Shown here piece after piece: positions 9,632 through 18,458 of a DNA stretch of 64,000 bases. The stretch's first letter is position 1. Each line of letters begins with the position of its first letter. The position numbers were made by a program, and so were the translations under genes. The stretch spans positions 236,136 through 300,135 of the forward strand of contig NZ_FOYM01000001.1 of NCBI RefSeq assembly GCF_900115975.1, read 5' to 3'. This DNA is from Desulfoscipio geothermicus DSM 3669. Its GTDB lineage: Bacteria; Bacillota; Desulfotomaculia; Desulfotomaculales; Desulfallaceae. The notes beneath the pieces were generated by a model. It saw nothing but the letters and a program-made list of their open reading frames with translations, had not been told where the DNA came from and made no database searches.

Positions 9632-10888
9632 GTGAGCACGGCACCGAAAATTCAACTGTATAAATTACTGCGCTCCCTGTCCCTGGCCATGGACTACCAG
9701 CGTAACGGTCTGATGCGCCACCACCAACGGGTGGCCCTGATCGCGTCCTATATAGCCCGGGAAATGCAGCTGGAGGAAAGCGACCTCCCGCTCCTTTACT
9801 GCAGCGCCGTGATCCACGACGCCGGCACCAGCACCTTCCGGGAAAAGGCCAACCTGGAAAAATTCGAGGTGCAAAACCCCTGGGAGCACTGCCAAAAAGG
9901 GGCCGCCCTGCTGCATAACCTGCAAATCCTGGCCCCGCTGTCCGAAATAGTGCTGCACCACCATGACCGCTGGGACGGCCAAAATCCGTCCGGGCTGGCG
10001 GGCAACGCCATCCCGCTGTTCAGCCGCATTATCTTCCTGGCCGATCGGGTGGACGTGCTTAGTCACCAACCCGGCAACATCCTGGACCACCGGGAGCAAA
10101 TCATGCAAAAAATCAGCGCCCGGGCCGGAACCATGTTTGACCCGGACCTGGTGGATATTTTCCTGCAGGTGGCCCGTAAAGAAAGTCTCTGGCTGGATCT
10201 TACATCTGAATTCATCGATATTCATCTCAGCAAACGGCTGCGCACCTGTCCCCTGGTCACGGGCCAGGATGAAATAATCGGGATCAGCCGCATCTTTGCG
10301 GAAATTATTGACGGCAAAAACCCGTTCACTTACCGGCACTCCCGGTTAGTAGCGGAGGTCGCCGCCCTTTTGGCCCGCCGGGCGGGTTTTGACCCTGTGC
10401 AACAAAAAAATATGTACGTAGCGGGCTTGCTGCATGACCTGGGCAAGTTGAGCGTGCCGGAAGAGGTTCTGGAAAAACCCGCCGGGCTTAGCAAACAGGA
10501 ATTTAACATCATTAAACGTCATACTTACGTTACTTACCAGATACTGGGATTAATCGACGGCTTTGAAGAGATAAACCAGTGGGCCTCCTATCACCATGAA
10601 AAGCTGAACGGCCAGGGTTACCCGTTTCACCTGCGGGGGGAAGAACTGCCCCCGGGTTCCCGGATCATGGCCGTGGCCGACATATTCAGCGCCCTGGTGG
10701 AAGATCGCCCTTACAGAAAAGGAATGCCCAGGCATAAAGTAGAAAAAATATTGGGCGATATGGTTGACGGGGGAAGCATTGACGGGGATGTTGTGCAGTT
10801 GTTGGCAAGTCATTACCAGGAGGCCGTATCTTTAAAAGATAAAGCTTCGGAGGGACTAAGGAGACCACCTGATGCTGACATTAAATGA
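9632..10888 (+). CDS. Tandem HD-GYP protein with a degenerate first domain
   Basis: 418 residues made of two HD-GYP-like halves without a sensor domain. The first half (about 20-185) has HHQRVALIASYIARE, VIHDAGTSTF and HHHDRWDGQNPSGL: the HD pair is kept, but the usual HDxGK lysine and the GYP triplet are lost. The second half (about 215-395) is canonical, with RHSRLVAEVAALLARR, GLLHDLGKLSVPEEVL, KRHTYVTYQIL, YHHEKLNGQGYPFHL and AVADIFSALVEDRPYRK. The second half is likely the active c-di-GMP phosphodiesterase and the first a regulatory or dimerisation module. GTG start at 9632 with AGGAGGT upstream. Its end overlaps the next gene by 17 nt. Confidence 0.88.
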   Translation: MSTAPKIQLYKLLRSLSLAMDYQRNGLMRHHQRVALIASYIAREMQLEESDLPLLYCSAVIHDAGTSTFREKANLEKFEVQNPWEHCQKGAALLHNLQILAPLSEIVLHHHDRWDGQNPSGLAGNAIPLFSRIIFLADRVDVLSHQPGNILDHREQIMQKISARAGTMFDPDLVDIFLQVARKESLWLDLTSEFIDIHLSKRLRTCPLVTGQDEIIGISRIFAEIIDGKNPFTYRHSRLVAEVAALLARRAGFDPVQQKNMYVAGLLHDLGKLSVPEEVLEKPAGLSKQEFNIIKRHTYVTYQILGLIDGFEEINQWASYHHEKLNGQGYPFHLRGEELPPGSRIMAVADIFSALVEDRPYRKGMPRHKVEKILGDMVDGGSIDGDVVQLLASHYQEAVSLKDKASEGLRRPPDADIK

Positions 10889-11411
10889 TTATAATAAATT
10901 GTATAACCTCACCGCCGGCGTCACACCGCTGCCGAAGGATTGCGGGACGCTGTGCGGCAGCATTTGCTGCCGGCCCGGCCGCCACAACGAGCTGGGCATT
11001 TACCTGTTCCCGGGTGAAGAAGCAATGTTCACCCGCCGGGAAAACTGGTTGAATTGGGAGGCCCAGGACCCGGCTGAACAGTGTTTTCCCGCATCCTGGC
11101 CCGCGCCCGTTTACTTTGTCCGCTGCACCGCCCCCTGCCCCAGGGAGTCGCGCCCCCTGGCCTGCCGTTTTTTCCCCCTGGCGCCCCACCTGCAGCGGGA
11201 CGGGACCATGCTGTTGATTTATGAAACCCTGGACTTGCCCTACACCTGCCCGCTGATTGCCGGGGATGTACCGCTGCAAGAAAAGTTTATCCACGCCACA
11301 AGGCTGGCCTGGCAAATCATGCTCGGCGACAGGCGCATCCGGGATTTGGTAGAAGAAGATTCCCGGTACCGGGAAGAAAAAAATTTACCCCTCAGGGTGG
11401 TAGAAGGCTAA
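10872..11411 (+). CDS. Cysteine-rich protein, YkgJ-like zinc/iron-chelating type
   Basis: 179 residues, translationally coupled to the upstream HD-GYP gene by a 17-nt overlap. Cysteines cluster as DCGTLCGSICCRPG, then VRCTAPCPRESRPLACRFFPL and YTCPL. This layout, with the GIYLFPGE stretch, is like the YkgJ-type CxxxCxxCC metal-chelating proteins, whose biochemical role is unknown. No signal peptide or membrane segment. Coupling to an HD-GYP protein suggests co-expression but does not define a function. Its TAA directly abuts the stop codon of the convergent DUF3243 gene. Confidence 0.7.
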   Translation: MLTLNDYNKLYNLTAGVTPLPKDCGTLCGSICCRPGRHNELGIYLFPGEEAMFTRRENWLNWEAQDPAEQCFPASWPAPVYFVRCTAPCPRESRPLACRFFPLAPHLQRDGTMLLIYETLDLPYTCPLIAGDVPLQEKFIHATRLAWQIMLGDRRIRDLVEEDSRYREEKNLPLRVVEG

Positions 11412-11669
11412 CTATATACTCTCCGTTTTATCCACCATCCTGATGATAAGCCGGGTAAGCACTTTTTTTTCGTCTTCCCCGGCCTCATTCCACAACTCGT
11501 TCAGCAACCTCTGCTCGCGGTTGCCGGGATCTATTTTATTCGCCAGAAAATCTCCAATACGGCAGGCCAGCTCATTGATATGCTCATCGGACACCCCGAC
11601 AAACTCGGCGACGTTTACCGCCTGGTGCAGCATTTTTTTCCACTGGTGCCACGATACGCTCAATTCCAC
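11412..11669 (-). CDS. DUF3243 family protein
   Basis: 85 residues with the family pattern SWHQWKKMLHQAV...AEFVGVSDEHINELACRIGDFLANKIDPGNREQRLLNELWNEA. DUF3243 proteins (for example YmfJ of Bacillus) are small, acidic, soluble and of unknown function. The gene is monocistronic and convergent with the Cys-rich protein gene, with the two stop codons adjacent. The start codon is preceded by GGAGG. Confidence 0.85.
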   Translation of the reverse strand: MELSVSWHQWKKMLHQAVNVAEFVGVSDEHINELACRIGDFLANKIDPGNREQRLLNELWNEAGEDEKKVLTRLIIRMVDKTESI

Positions 11670-11771
11670 CCTAATACACCTCCAAAGTTATTTTTTCTGA
11701 CCGAAGGTAAAATTATGCCTGAAACCGGTTAACGGTTATTGCTTTTTATTCCTGGTTATAAGTCAATTTAT

Positions 11772-11821
11772 GAAAAAAAACCCTAAACCAATACATTACT
11801 AAACTGGATTGGTTCAGGGTT
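11772..11821 (-). terminator. Terminator of the CoA-transferase gene
   Basis: AACCCTAAACCAAT (11779-11792) pairs with ATTGGTTCAGGGTT (11808-11821), one mismatch. Read on the minus strand a run of eight T follows. Confidence 0.85.
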
Positions 11822-11835
11822 GGTATCAGCCCGGG

Positions 11836-13002
11836 TTATATTATTCCGTCCCGTTTGAGGCCGGCAAGTTCTTCTTCATTTAATCCCAGCGCGCCGTAGA
11901 CCGCTTCGTTATGCTGGCCCGGGGCGGGCGGAGGCAGCGGCTCTTGCTCCCGTACGCCCGGGAAAACCAGGGGATTGCGCACCTGGCGCAGCGTCCCGCC
12001 GCCCGGGTGCGGCACGTCTATAAACAGCCCTCGCCCGCGGGCATAATCCCCGTCAATCACATCCTGCGCATTGTCCACCGGTGTCAGGCAGCAGTCCACA
12101 TGTTCCGCAAACCCGCGCCATTCCTCCATCGTGCGGGAAAGAAAGATTTCCCTGACTTCCCGGTATACCGGGTTATCTTCCGTTGCGGGAGAAAGGTGTC
12201 CCGGCACCAGGTCCTCCCGCTCCAGGGCTGCGCAAAAATTTTTCCAAAACTTGTCTTCCAGGGCGCCCAGCGCCATATAACCGTCATCCCGGGTGCGGTA
12301 TACGTTATAGCAGGTCAACCGGCCGGAAAGCATCATATCCCCCCGCACCGCCGGTGTCCCGGTGGCTATTAAATTGGCCAGGTGGACGGACATCATGGAA
12401 AACAAACCGTCGGTCATGGATAAATCCAGGTAAGCCCCCCGGCCTTCCCGCTGTTTTTGCCATAGCGCCGACAATATACCGATTACGGCGAACATGCCGC
12501 CGGTGAGATCGGCCACCTGCACCCCCGGTACCACGGGCTGGGCGTCCCGGACCCCGGTAATGCCCAGCACCCCGCTGACGGACAGGTAGTTTATATCGTG
12601 CCCCGCCCGGTCACGGTAGGGCCCGTCCTGGCCGTAACCCGAAAGGGAACAGTACACTATGCCGGGGTTGACCTGCCGGGCGCTCTCATATCCCAGGCCC
12701 AGGGCGTCCATCACCCCCGGCCGGAAACCCTCAATGATAACGTTGGCCCGCCGGGCCAGGGCCAGGAAAATTTCCTTCCCCCGCTCCTTTTTCAAGTTTA
12801 GAGTAATACTTTTTTTATTCCGGTTCACCGCCAAAAAAAATACGCTGACTCCGTCAACCTGCGGGTGGAAATGGCGCATATAATCTCCGACACCCGGCTC
12901 TTCGATTTTAATCACTTCCGCCCCCAGGTCACCCAGCAACATGGTGGCGTACGGTCCCGGCAGCAACCGGGACAGGTCAAGAACACGAATACCCTTAAGC
13001 AC
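11836..13002 (-). CDS. Family III CoA-transferase (CaiB/BaiF; alpha-methylacyl-CoA racemase-like)
   Basis: 388 residues, full length for family III acyl-CoA transferases and racemases. The N-terminus MLKGIRVLDLSRLLPGPYA is typical, as are GDLGAEVIKIEEP and NRNKKSITLNLKKERG. The block GHDINYLSVSGVLG carries the catalytic Asp and, with its preceding His, resembles alpha-methylacyl-CoA racemase more than formyl- or carnitine-CoA transferases. It would act on CoA thioesters in the cytoplasm; the substrate cannot be read from sequence. It stands alone, without acyl-CoA dehydrogenase or ligase neighbours. The downstream gene in the same direction is far away. Confidence 0.85.
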   Translation of the reverse strand: MLKGIRVLDLSRLLPGPYATMLLGDLGAEVIKIEEPGVGDYMRHFHPQVDGVSVFFLAVNRNKKSITLNLKKERGKEIFLALARRANVIIEGFRPGVMDALGLGYESARQVNPGIVYCSLSGYGQDGPYRDRAGHDINYLSVSGVLGITGVRDAQPVVPGVQVADLTGGMFAVIGILSALWQKQREGRGAYLDLSMTDGLFSMMSVHLANLIATGTPAVRGDMMLSGRLTCYNVYRTRDDGYMALGALEDKFWKNFCAALEREDLVPGHLSPATEDNPVYREVREIFLSRTMEEWRGFAEHVDCCLTPVDNAQDVIDGDYARGRGLFIDVPHPGGGTLRQVRNPLVFPGVREQEPLPPPAPGQHNEAVYGALGLNEEELAGLKRDGII

Positions 13003-13153
13003 TCCATCACCTGCTTTTGTAAATTAATTTTATTTTTTGAATATTCGTCGCATTATATTGCTGTTCCTGCAATGGCTTCCCATGCTCAGGGTAATACTTA
13101 GATATCTGGGCCACTAAAATTGTCGGTTTCCGGCCCGTTGACAAACCCGGTGC

Positions 13154-13190
13154 AAAAAACCCCGAACCGCTACCGGCGGCCCGGGGTTTT
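13154..13190 (-). terminator. Terminator of the lytS/cstA remnant
   Basis: AAAACCCCG (13156-13164) and CGGGGTTTT (13182-13190) bracket a GC-rich inner stem. A T-run follows on the minus strand. From 13003 to 13155 I see only the upstream region of the CoA-transferase gene. Confidence 0.75.
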
Positions 13191-13192
13191 CA

Positions 13193-13811
13193 TTAGTTCT
13201 TCACTGTATGCGGCAAAGGTTGCCCTTGATCGGACCCGGATTGACCAATAACCTTTCTTACGAACAGGCCGATGGGAATCAACGCCAGCGCAAAACCCAG
13301 CGGGTAAGCAATACCGGTGGCCAATTGGAAACCTTCCGGTGCCATTAAAATATAAGTAAAGGTTACGACGGTCATGAAAGCAGCGGGGATTGAGGCCACC
13401 CAGTGCAGTTTTCTGCTTTGTACAAGGTAAACCGCTGCCGCCCACAACATAATCATGGCCGTAGTCCGGTTGGCCCAGGCAAAATAGCGCCACAGGAAGT
13501 TAAAATCAATTCTGGTCAGCAGGAAGCCGACGCTGAACAACGGAACGGCAATCAACAGGCGTTTATCCAGCGGCTTTTGTGTAATTTGCATGAAATCGGT
13601 GATCAACATCCGGGCGCTGCGGAATGCGGTGTCGCCGGAGGTAATTGGCAGAACAATCACACCCAGCACCGCCAGGGTACCGCCCACGGCCCCCAACATG
13701 GTGGTGGCCACATCTTTTACAACACCGGCCGGGCCGGCGAGTAAGCAAAAAGGCAATGGCTACAATAAATCCCATACGCTGGGCCATGGAAATCAACAAA
13801 AACCAGGACAT
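13193..13811 (-). pseudogene. Deletion fusion of a LytS-type sensor start to a CstA-type transporter end
   Basis: From the ATG at 13811 (AGAGGTGAG upstream) the frame reads MSWFLLISMAQRMGFIVAIAFLLT, the usual start of LytS-type 5TM sensor kinases. Around 13737 similarity switches to the C-terminal third of carbon-starvation/pyruvate transporter CstA in another frame: TTMLGAVGGTLAVLGVIVLPITSGDTAFRSARML, PLFSVGFLLTRIDFNFLWRYFAWAN, and FMTVVTFTYI. LytS/LytR and CstA-type genes are often neighbours in Firmicutes, so one deletion could have joined them. The kinase domain and the first two thirds of the transporter are gone. Not expected to function. Confidence 0.7.
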
Positions 13812-14000
13812 TGAAGCTACTCACCTCTGATGAATATAATTCCTTGCTTACCTGAAAAATATCGCTGCCAGGAATCCTTTTTTGGCGCTTATCACTCACC
13901 TTGCTTTATGCTTGAACGAACCGGTATCAAGATGTCATCCGGGACAAAATAAGAAAGGCGCGCATAATACAGTTCCCTTATTCTATCGTAAATTTATTAA

Positions 14001-14026
14001 GAAAAAAACGGCTTAAGTAAGCCGTT
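14001..14026 (-). terminator. Second terminator downstream of the SCP2 gene
   Basis: AACGGCTTA (14007-14015) and TAAGCCGTT (14018-14026) form a stem with T7 on the minus-strand side. Between 13812 and 14086 I see no gene. Confidence 0.6.
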
Positions 14027-14080
14027 AATAATAACATACCGATGGAATAACTACCCTCACAAAAGGGTTTCAGGTTATCA

Positions 14081-14112
14081 AAAAATATGCCGGAAGACGA
14101 ACCCTCCGGCAT
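14081..14112 (-). terminator. Terminator of the SCP2 gene
   Basis: ATGCCGGA (14087-14094) and TCCGGCAT (14105-14112) form an 8-bp stem followed by ATTTTTT on the minus strand, 8 bp from the stop codon. Confidence 0.8.
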
Positions 14113-14120
14113 TGCATCTA

Positions 14121-14441
14121 TTAACCAAACAGCGCCTGCAGGCGCATGGCCAGTGACATATCGCCCTCAACCTTTAACTTGCCTGTCATAAACGCCCCCA
14201 TTGCATCCAGCTTGCCTGACACCAGGTCCTGAAAATCAGCGGCTTCCATGGAGATGATTATATTGGGATTATCCGCAACACCTTCATTTATTTGGGCCGT
14301 TCCGTCATTAAAAACAACGTTGTAACTGCCGCCGCCGTCACCGGACAAGTTGAACTGGTAGGTAGCCGTCACGCCCGCCATTTTTGTCGGGTCCGCGTTC
14401 ATTTTTTGCTGCAACCCCGCCATAATTTCCTGCAAACTCAT
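14121..14441 (-). CDS. SCP2 sterol-binding domain protein
   Basis: 106 residues forming a stand-alone SCP2 domain: the N-terminal helix SLQEIMAGLQQKMNADPTKM, then YQFNLSGDGGGSYNVVFNDGTAQ, and at the end the lipid-pocket stretch DLVSGKLDAMGAFMTGKLKVEGDMSLAMRLQ. SCP2 domains bind fatty acyl chains and other lipids; bacterial single-domain forms are thought to carry or sense lipids. The gene has a GGAGG site and two downstream terminators. A near-perfect FadR-type operator about 85 bp upstream of the start links it to fatty-acid metabolism. Confidence 0.9.
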   Translation of the reverse strand: MSLQEIMAGLQQKMNADPTKMAGVTATYQFNLSGDGGGSYNVVFNDGTAQINEGVADNPNIIISMEAADFQDLVSGKLDAMGAFMTGKLKVEGDMSLAMRLQALFG

Positions 14442-14524
14442 GATAAAATGCCTCCTTTTTTACATAATATTCTAAAGCATAAAATTATGCCCCTAAGTTA
14501 AGCATTGATTCATTACACACCTTA

Positions 14525-14550
14525 AAAATGAATGAACTTTCATTCATTTT
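14525..14550. promoter_or_regulatory. FadR-type (TetR-family) operator upstream of the SCP2 gene
   Basis: The core TGAATGA-ACTT-TCATTCA lies at 14529-14546. With flanking A4 and T4 it makes a 26-bp palindrome broken only at its two central bases. The spacing matches the Bacillus FadR (YsiA) consensus TGAATGA-NTAN-TCATTCA, although the middle is ACTT rather than NTAN. A second site lies at 24393-24410. Confidence 0.7.
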
Positions 14551-14630
14551 AAATAACTTCTTATGTATTTTCCTTAGTGTATTGCAAAAACAGTGAGCTT
14601 GTCAATATCTCCGTATTTAGCTTATACCAT

Positions 14631-14657
14631 AAAAAGAGCCGCCACCTACGGCAGCTC
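14631..14657 (-). terminator. Terminator of the addBA operon
   Basis: GAGCCGCC (14636-14643) and GGCAGCTC (14650-14657) form an 8-bp stem with one wobble. Read on the minus strand TTTTT follows. The long palindrome at 14668-14710 lies between it and addA. Confidence 0.7.
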
Positions 14658-14667
14658 CGGTTTTTAT

Positions 14668-14710
14668 GGTGACAGACACCGATTCGTCGTATAAACCGGT
14701 GCCTGTCACC
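14668..14710. repeat. Dispersed GGTGCCTGTC palindrome, copy 1
   Basis: GGTGACAGACACCG (14668-14681) pairs with CGGTGCCTGTCACC (14697-14710) with one mismatch. The loop begins ATTCGT, as in other copies (GATTCGTT near 27340 and 43170). Confidence 0.75.
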
Positions 14711-14717
14711 TTAGTTT

Positions 14718-17700
14718 TCAATTAAAGGATACTGTATCACCACCGTAAAACATATACAGGTATGCAGCAATCACCCGGCGGCCGGTGATGTCTTGCGCCG
14801 CCCGGGCGTACAGTTCCAACTGGTCCCGGTAGCGCCCGGCCGTTTGGGTGAGGGTGTCCGGGGCGTAACGGTCTGTTTTGTAGTCCACCAGCAGTAATCC
14901 GTCCCCTTCCTCCGCCAGGCAGTCGATTATCCCCTGCACCAGCACGGTTTCCCCGCTGCCGGTCAGTCTTTCAACATGGGGGTAAACCTGTTCCGCAGGC
15001 ACGGCCAGTGTAAACGGCAGTTCGCGGTATACCCGCTTACTCCGCAGCAGCCTTTGACCCAGCGGGCTGCGGAAAAAGGCGGCCACCGCTTGCGGGTCCA
15101 CCGCCGCGGCATGCTCCCGGCTGATCTGCTCCCGGAGCACCATGGCGGCCAGTTGGTCCCTGATGCCGTCTTCGTCCAGCCGCCCCCGCAGGTCCAAAAG
15201 CTGCAACGCCAGGTGCAGGGCCTGCCCCCGCTCGGCGGCGGTTAGCCCGTGCAGTTTTTGGGCAAACGCGGGCCTGGCCGCCATGCTGATGCGGAAGTCC
15301 CGCGGCAGTTCCACCGGGCCCGGCCCGCCGTCCGGGGACGCCGGTTTTTTCAAACCGGTTACCGTTTCCCGGGCCGCCAGGCCCTGCAGATGCCGGTGCG
15401 GGTAGCGCCAGGTCAGGCACTCACGCACCCGGCCCGCCGGCGGGCCGCCTGCCGGCACCGGTTCCCGCCGGCGCAAGTATTCCATATACTTGAAGGCCGG
15501 CCGGTCTTCCTTTTCCCGCTGCCGGGCGGCGCCGTCCCACAAATACACCCGCCAGGCCGAAGCGTCACCGGCTGCTGCCGCCGGCGGCTCGCCCGCTCCG
15601 GCCAACTCCCGGAGCGGTGCCCCGTCCCGGTGCCGGGCCAGGGCCGGCACCAGCCAGTCCAGGTAATGGGCTGCACCGGCAGTCAGCCACGCCGGCAGTT
15701 CCCGTTCCCGTATTTCCACCGCACTGCACCAGCGGGCGGCGCACTCGCGCAATTTGCGCACCGCCCCCACCAGGATCAGCTTTTCCCGCGCCCTGGTCAT
15801 GGCCACATACAGCACCCGCATTTCCTCCGCCAATGCCTCGGCCCGCAGTTTTTCCCGCACGGCCAGCTTGGCCACGGTGGGGAAAGTTACGCGCTTTTCC
15901 GGGTCCACCAACTGGGGGCCCAGACCCAGGTCCCGGTGCATGAGCACGTTTTTGTTCAGGTCCATGAGGTTGAACCGTTTACCCAGGCCGGCCACGATGA
16001 CTATGGGAAATTCCAGGCCTTTGCTCTTGTGGATGCTCATGATCCGCACCAGGTTCTCGTTTTCCCCCAGGGCGCGGGCCGCACCCATATCGCCGTCGTT
16101 TTCCCGGATGCGCTCAATAAAGCGCAAGAAGCGGAAAAGCCCCCGGTAGGTAGTTGACTCGTACTGCCGGGCCCGGTGATAAAGCGCTCGGAGGTTGGCC
16201 TGGCGCTGGCCGCCCCCCGGCAGGCCGCCCACGAAATCGTAATAACCCGTTTCCCGGTATAACAGCCAGATCAGCTCGGCCAGGCCGCCCTGGCGCGCCC
16301 TGGTGCGCCACCGCTCCAAACGCTGCAGAAACCGGGCCAGGCGCCCGGCCAGTTCTTCCGGCCCCTCCAGCGCGGCCATGACCACGGCATCGTAAAAATC
16401 CCCCCTGCTGACGCACAGCCTGATTTGGGCCAGTTCATCGGAATTAAAACCCGCCATGGGCGAGCGCAACACGGCGGCCAGGGGCACGTCCTGGCGCGGG
16501 TTGTCGATTATCTTCAGCAGGGATAACACCGTTTCCACTTCCACGGCCTCAAAATACCCCGTGTTCAGGTCGGCGTAAGCCGGCACGCCAAGCCTGCCGA
16601 ACTCCTCCACAAAAATATTGGCCCGCCCGGTGGTGGCCCTTAAAAGCACCACCACATCCCGGTACGCGGCCGGGCGGTACTGTCCCCGCTCGCGGTCAAA
16701 CACCGGGTAGCCGTCCTCCAGCAGCTTGCTGATCCGCTGCGCCACCGTGCGGGCCTCCACCTGCACGGCATCCAGGTCTTCTTCCGCTTCAGACGCCGCG
16801 TCCGCCTCTTCGCCGGTACCGGCTGTCTCGTCAGCCGGCGCCCCGGGTCCTTCGCCCGTCTCAATCAAGTGCAGTTCCGCAGTCCCCGCCGCCCAAGCGT
16901 CCCCCGGCAAGTCCGGGTAGCGGGCGCCGCAGACCAGTTCGGCCTTTTCATCATAAGCCATTTCACCCACATCCGGGCTCATCACCTGGCGAAAAATATA
17001 GTTGACCGCATCCACCACCGGCCGGCGGCTGCGGAAATTTCGGGCCAGGTTGATCAACCTGCCCGCGCCGGTTCCGGCGGCAAATCCTTGATACTTGGCC
17101 ATGAAAAGCCCGGGCTCGGCCAGCCGGAAGCGGTAAATGCTCTGCTTGACATCGCCCACCATGAACAGACCCGGCCCGGCCTCGTCCTCCGGCCCGGCGA
17201 CCAGGTTGATGATGGCTTCCTGCACGGCGTTGATATCCTGATACTCGTCCACCAGTATTTCAGCAAACCGGTTCCGCAGCTCCAGCGCCACGGGGGACGG
17301 TCGCGCCGCGCCCCCGGCGGCATCTTCTACATCCAGCAGTACCTGCAACGCGTAATGCTCCAGGTCGCTGAAATCCACTATTCCCCGGTCCAGTTTGGCC
17401 TGCCGGTAACAGGCGGCAAACTCTGTCACCAGGCCCGCCAGCACACCCATCAGCGGGGCCAGGGCATGCAGGTCGCCCAGTAATTCCGCCGGGGAGCGGC
17501 TGAAATAACGCTGCTGCATCTTAATTATCCGCTCTTTGGCCCCGTCACGCATTTTTTTGGCCAGTTTTTTCAGTTCCTCGTCAGTTTCGCCCTTTTTGCA
17601 GCTTGCCAGCCTGGCAAACCCTACATTGACAAACTGCCTGTACAGCTTGTCCCACCCGGCGGCGCAGGCACGGGACAGGTCATCCAGCAGCGCCAGATCC

Positions 17701-18458
17701 TGCCGCAGGGTGGCATGGTAAGGCGCCGGCCCCCCGGGGCGTTCGACCAACCGGACGGCCTGTTCCAGCATACCCCGGATGCCGGCCAGTTCCCGGCTGA
17801 TGCCGGTCTTTAAAATCCGGAACCAGGGCAAGTCATCAACAGCCTCTTCCCCGGTTAAATCAAACATCACAGGCAGCTTCTGCAGCCAGCCTGCGGGGTC
17901 GGGAGTGCTGCGCGAAAACCGGAACAGCTCCAGGACCAGGTCCTGCAACCCGGCGTCGTCCCGGCGGCCCCCGTAACAGTCCGCCAGGGCCAGGAAATGT
18001 TGATCCCCGGCGGCAAACCGGCGCTCGAAGACATCCTCCAGCACATCCAACTGCAGCAGGGCGGCTTCGGTCTCGTCCGCCACCCGGAATACCGGGTCCA
18101 GTTCCAGACGGTAGAAATGCTGCCGGACAATTTCCAGGCAAAAGGAGTGAATGGTGCTGATGTTGGCCCGCTGCAGCAGGGCCAGCTGGCGGCGCAACAG
18201 GCCCGACCCCGGGTCAATCTCCAGGGCCCGGGTAATGGCCAGGCCGATGCGTTCCCGCATTTCCGCCGCCGCGGCGGCCGTGAAAGTGACCACCAGCAGG
18301 CGGTCCACGTCTACGGGACCGGCCGGTTCGGTAATGCGCCTGATAATCCGCTCCACCAGCACGGCGGTTTTGCCCGCGCCCGCCGCAGCCGCCACCAGCA
18401 GCCGGCGGTCCCGGCCGCTAATGGCGTCCGCTTGTTCCCTGGTCCACTCTTTAGTCAT
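14718..18458 (-). CDS. addA: AddA, helicase-nuclease subunit of the AddAB recombination complex
   Basis: 1246 residues, normal for AddA. AddAB is the Firmicute counterpart of RecBCD: it resects double-strand breaks up to a Chi site and loads RecA. The UvrD-type helicase motifs are all present: Walker A AAAAGAGKTAVLVERI near residue 25, FSDLEHYALQVL, VDEYQDINAVQEAI, MVGDVKQSIYRFRLAEPG, NFRSRRPVVDAVN, IMSIHKSKGLEFPIVIVAG and LYVAMTRAREKLIL. The C-terminal RecB-type nuclease has GIIDCLAEEGDGLLLVDYKTDR near 1175. I chose the ATG at 18458 (MTKEWTREQADAI), which overlaps the addB stop by 8 nt in the manner of translational coupling; the longer frame upstream is just addB sequence in another phase. 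Confidence 0.96.
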   Translation of the reverse strand: MTKEWTREQADAISGRDRRLLVAAAAGAGKTAVLVERIIRRITEPAGPVDVDRLLVVTFTAAAAAEMRERIGLAITRALEIDPGSGLLRRQLALLQRANISTIHSFCLEIVRQHFYRLELDPVFRVADETEAALLQLDVLEDVFERRFAAGDQHFLALADCYGGRRDDAGLQDLVLELFRFSRSTPDPAGWLQKLPVMFDLTGEEAVDDLPWFRILKTGISRELAGIRGMLEQAVRLVERPGGPAPYHATLRQDLALLDDLSRACAAGWDKLYRQFVNVGFARLASCKKGETDEELKKLAKKMRDGAKERIIKMQQRYFSRSPAELLGDLHALAPLMGVLAGLVTEFAACYRQAKLDRGIVDFSDLEHYALQVLLDVEDAAGGAARPSPVALELRNRFAEILVDEYQDINAVQEAIINLVAGPEDEAGPGLFMVGDVKQSIYRFRLAEPGLFMAKYQGFAAGTGAGRLINLARNFRSRRPVVDAVNYIFRQVMSPDVGEMAYDEKAELVCGARYPDLPGDAWAAGTAELHLIETGEGPGAPADETAGTGEEADAASEAEEDLDAVQVEARTVAQRISKLLEDGYPVFDRERGQYRPAAYRDVVVLLRATTGRANIFVEEFGRLGVPAYADLNTGYFEAVEVETVLSLLKIIDNPRQDVPLAAVLRSPMAGFNSDELAQIRLCVSRGDFYDAVVMAALEGPEELAGRLARFLQRLERWRTRARQGGLAELIWLLYRETGYYDFVGGLPGGGQRQANLRALYHRARQYESTTYRGLFRFLRFIERIRENDGDMGAARALGENENLVRIMSIHKSKGLEFPIVIVAGLGKRFNLMDLNKNVLMHRDLGLGPQLVDPEKRVTFPTVAKLAVREKLRAEALAEEMRVLYVAMTRAREKLILVGAVRKLRECAARWCSAVEIRERELPAWLTAGAAHYLDWLVPALARHRDGAPLRELAGAGEPPAAAAGDASAWRVYLWDGAARQREKEDRPAFKYMEYLRRREPVPAGGPPAGRVRECLTWRYPHRHLQGLAARETVTGLKKPASPDGGPGPVELPRDFRISMAARPAFAQKLHGLTAAERGQALHLALQLLDLRGRLDEDGIRDQLAAMVLREQISREHAAAVDPQAVAAFFRSPLGQRLLRSKRVYRELPFTLAVPAEQVYPHVERLTGSGETVLVQGIIDCLAEEGDGLLLVDYKTDRYAPDTLTQTAGRYRDQLELYARAAQDITGRRVIAAYLYMFYGGDTVSFN

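Noticed and set aside
13717..13899. Minus-strand frame MSDKRQKRIPGSDIFQVSKELY
   Set aside because: It overlaps the better supported LytS-like start in another frame, and its second half is out-of-frame lytS/cstA sequence; no family match.
15249..16157. Plus-strand open frame of 302 codons
   Set aside because: Antisense to addA, whose helicase motifs are unbroken through this stretch; composition is that of a shadow frame.
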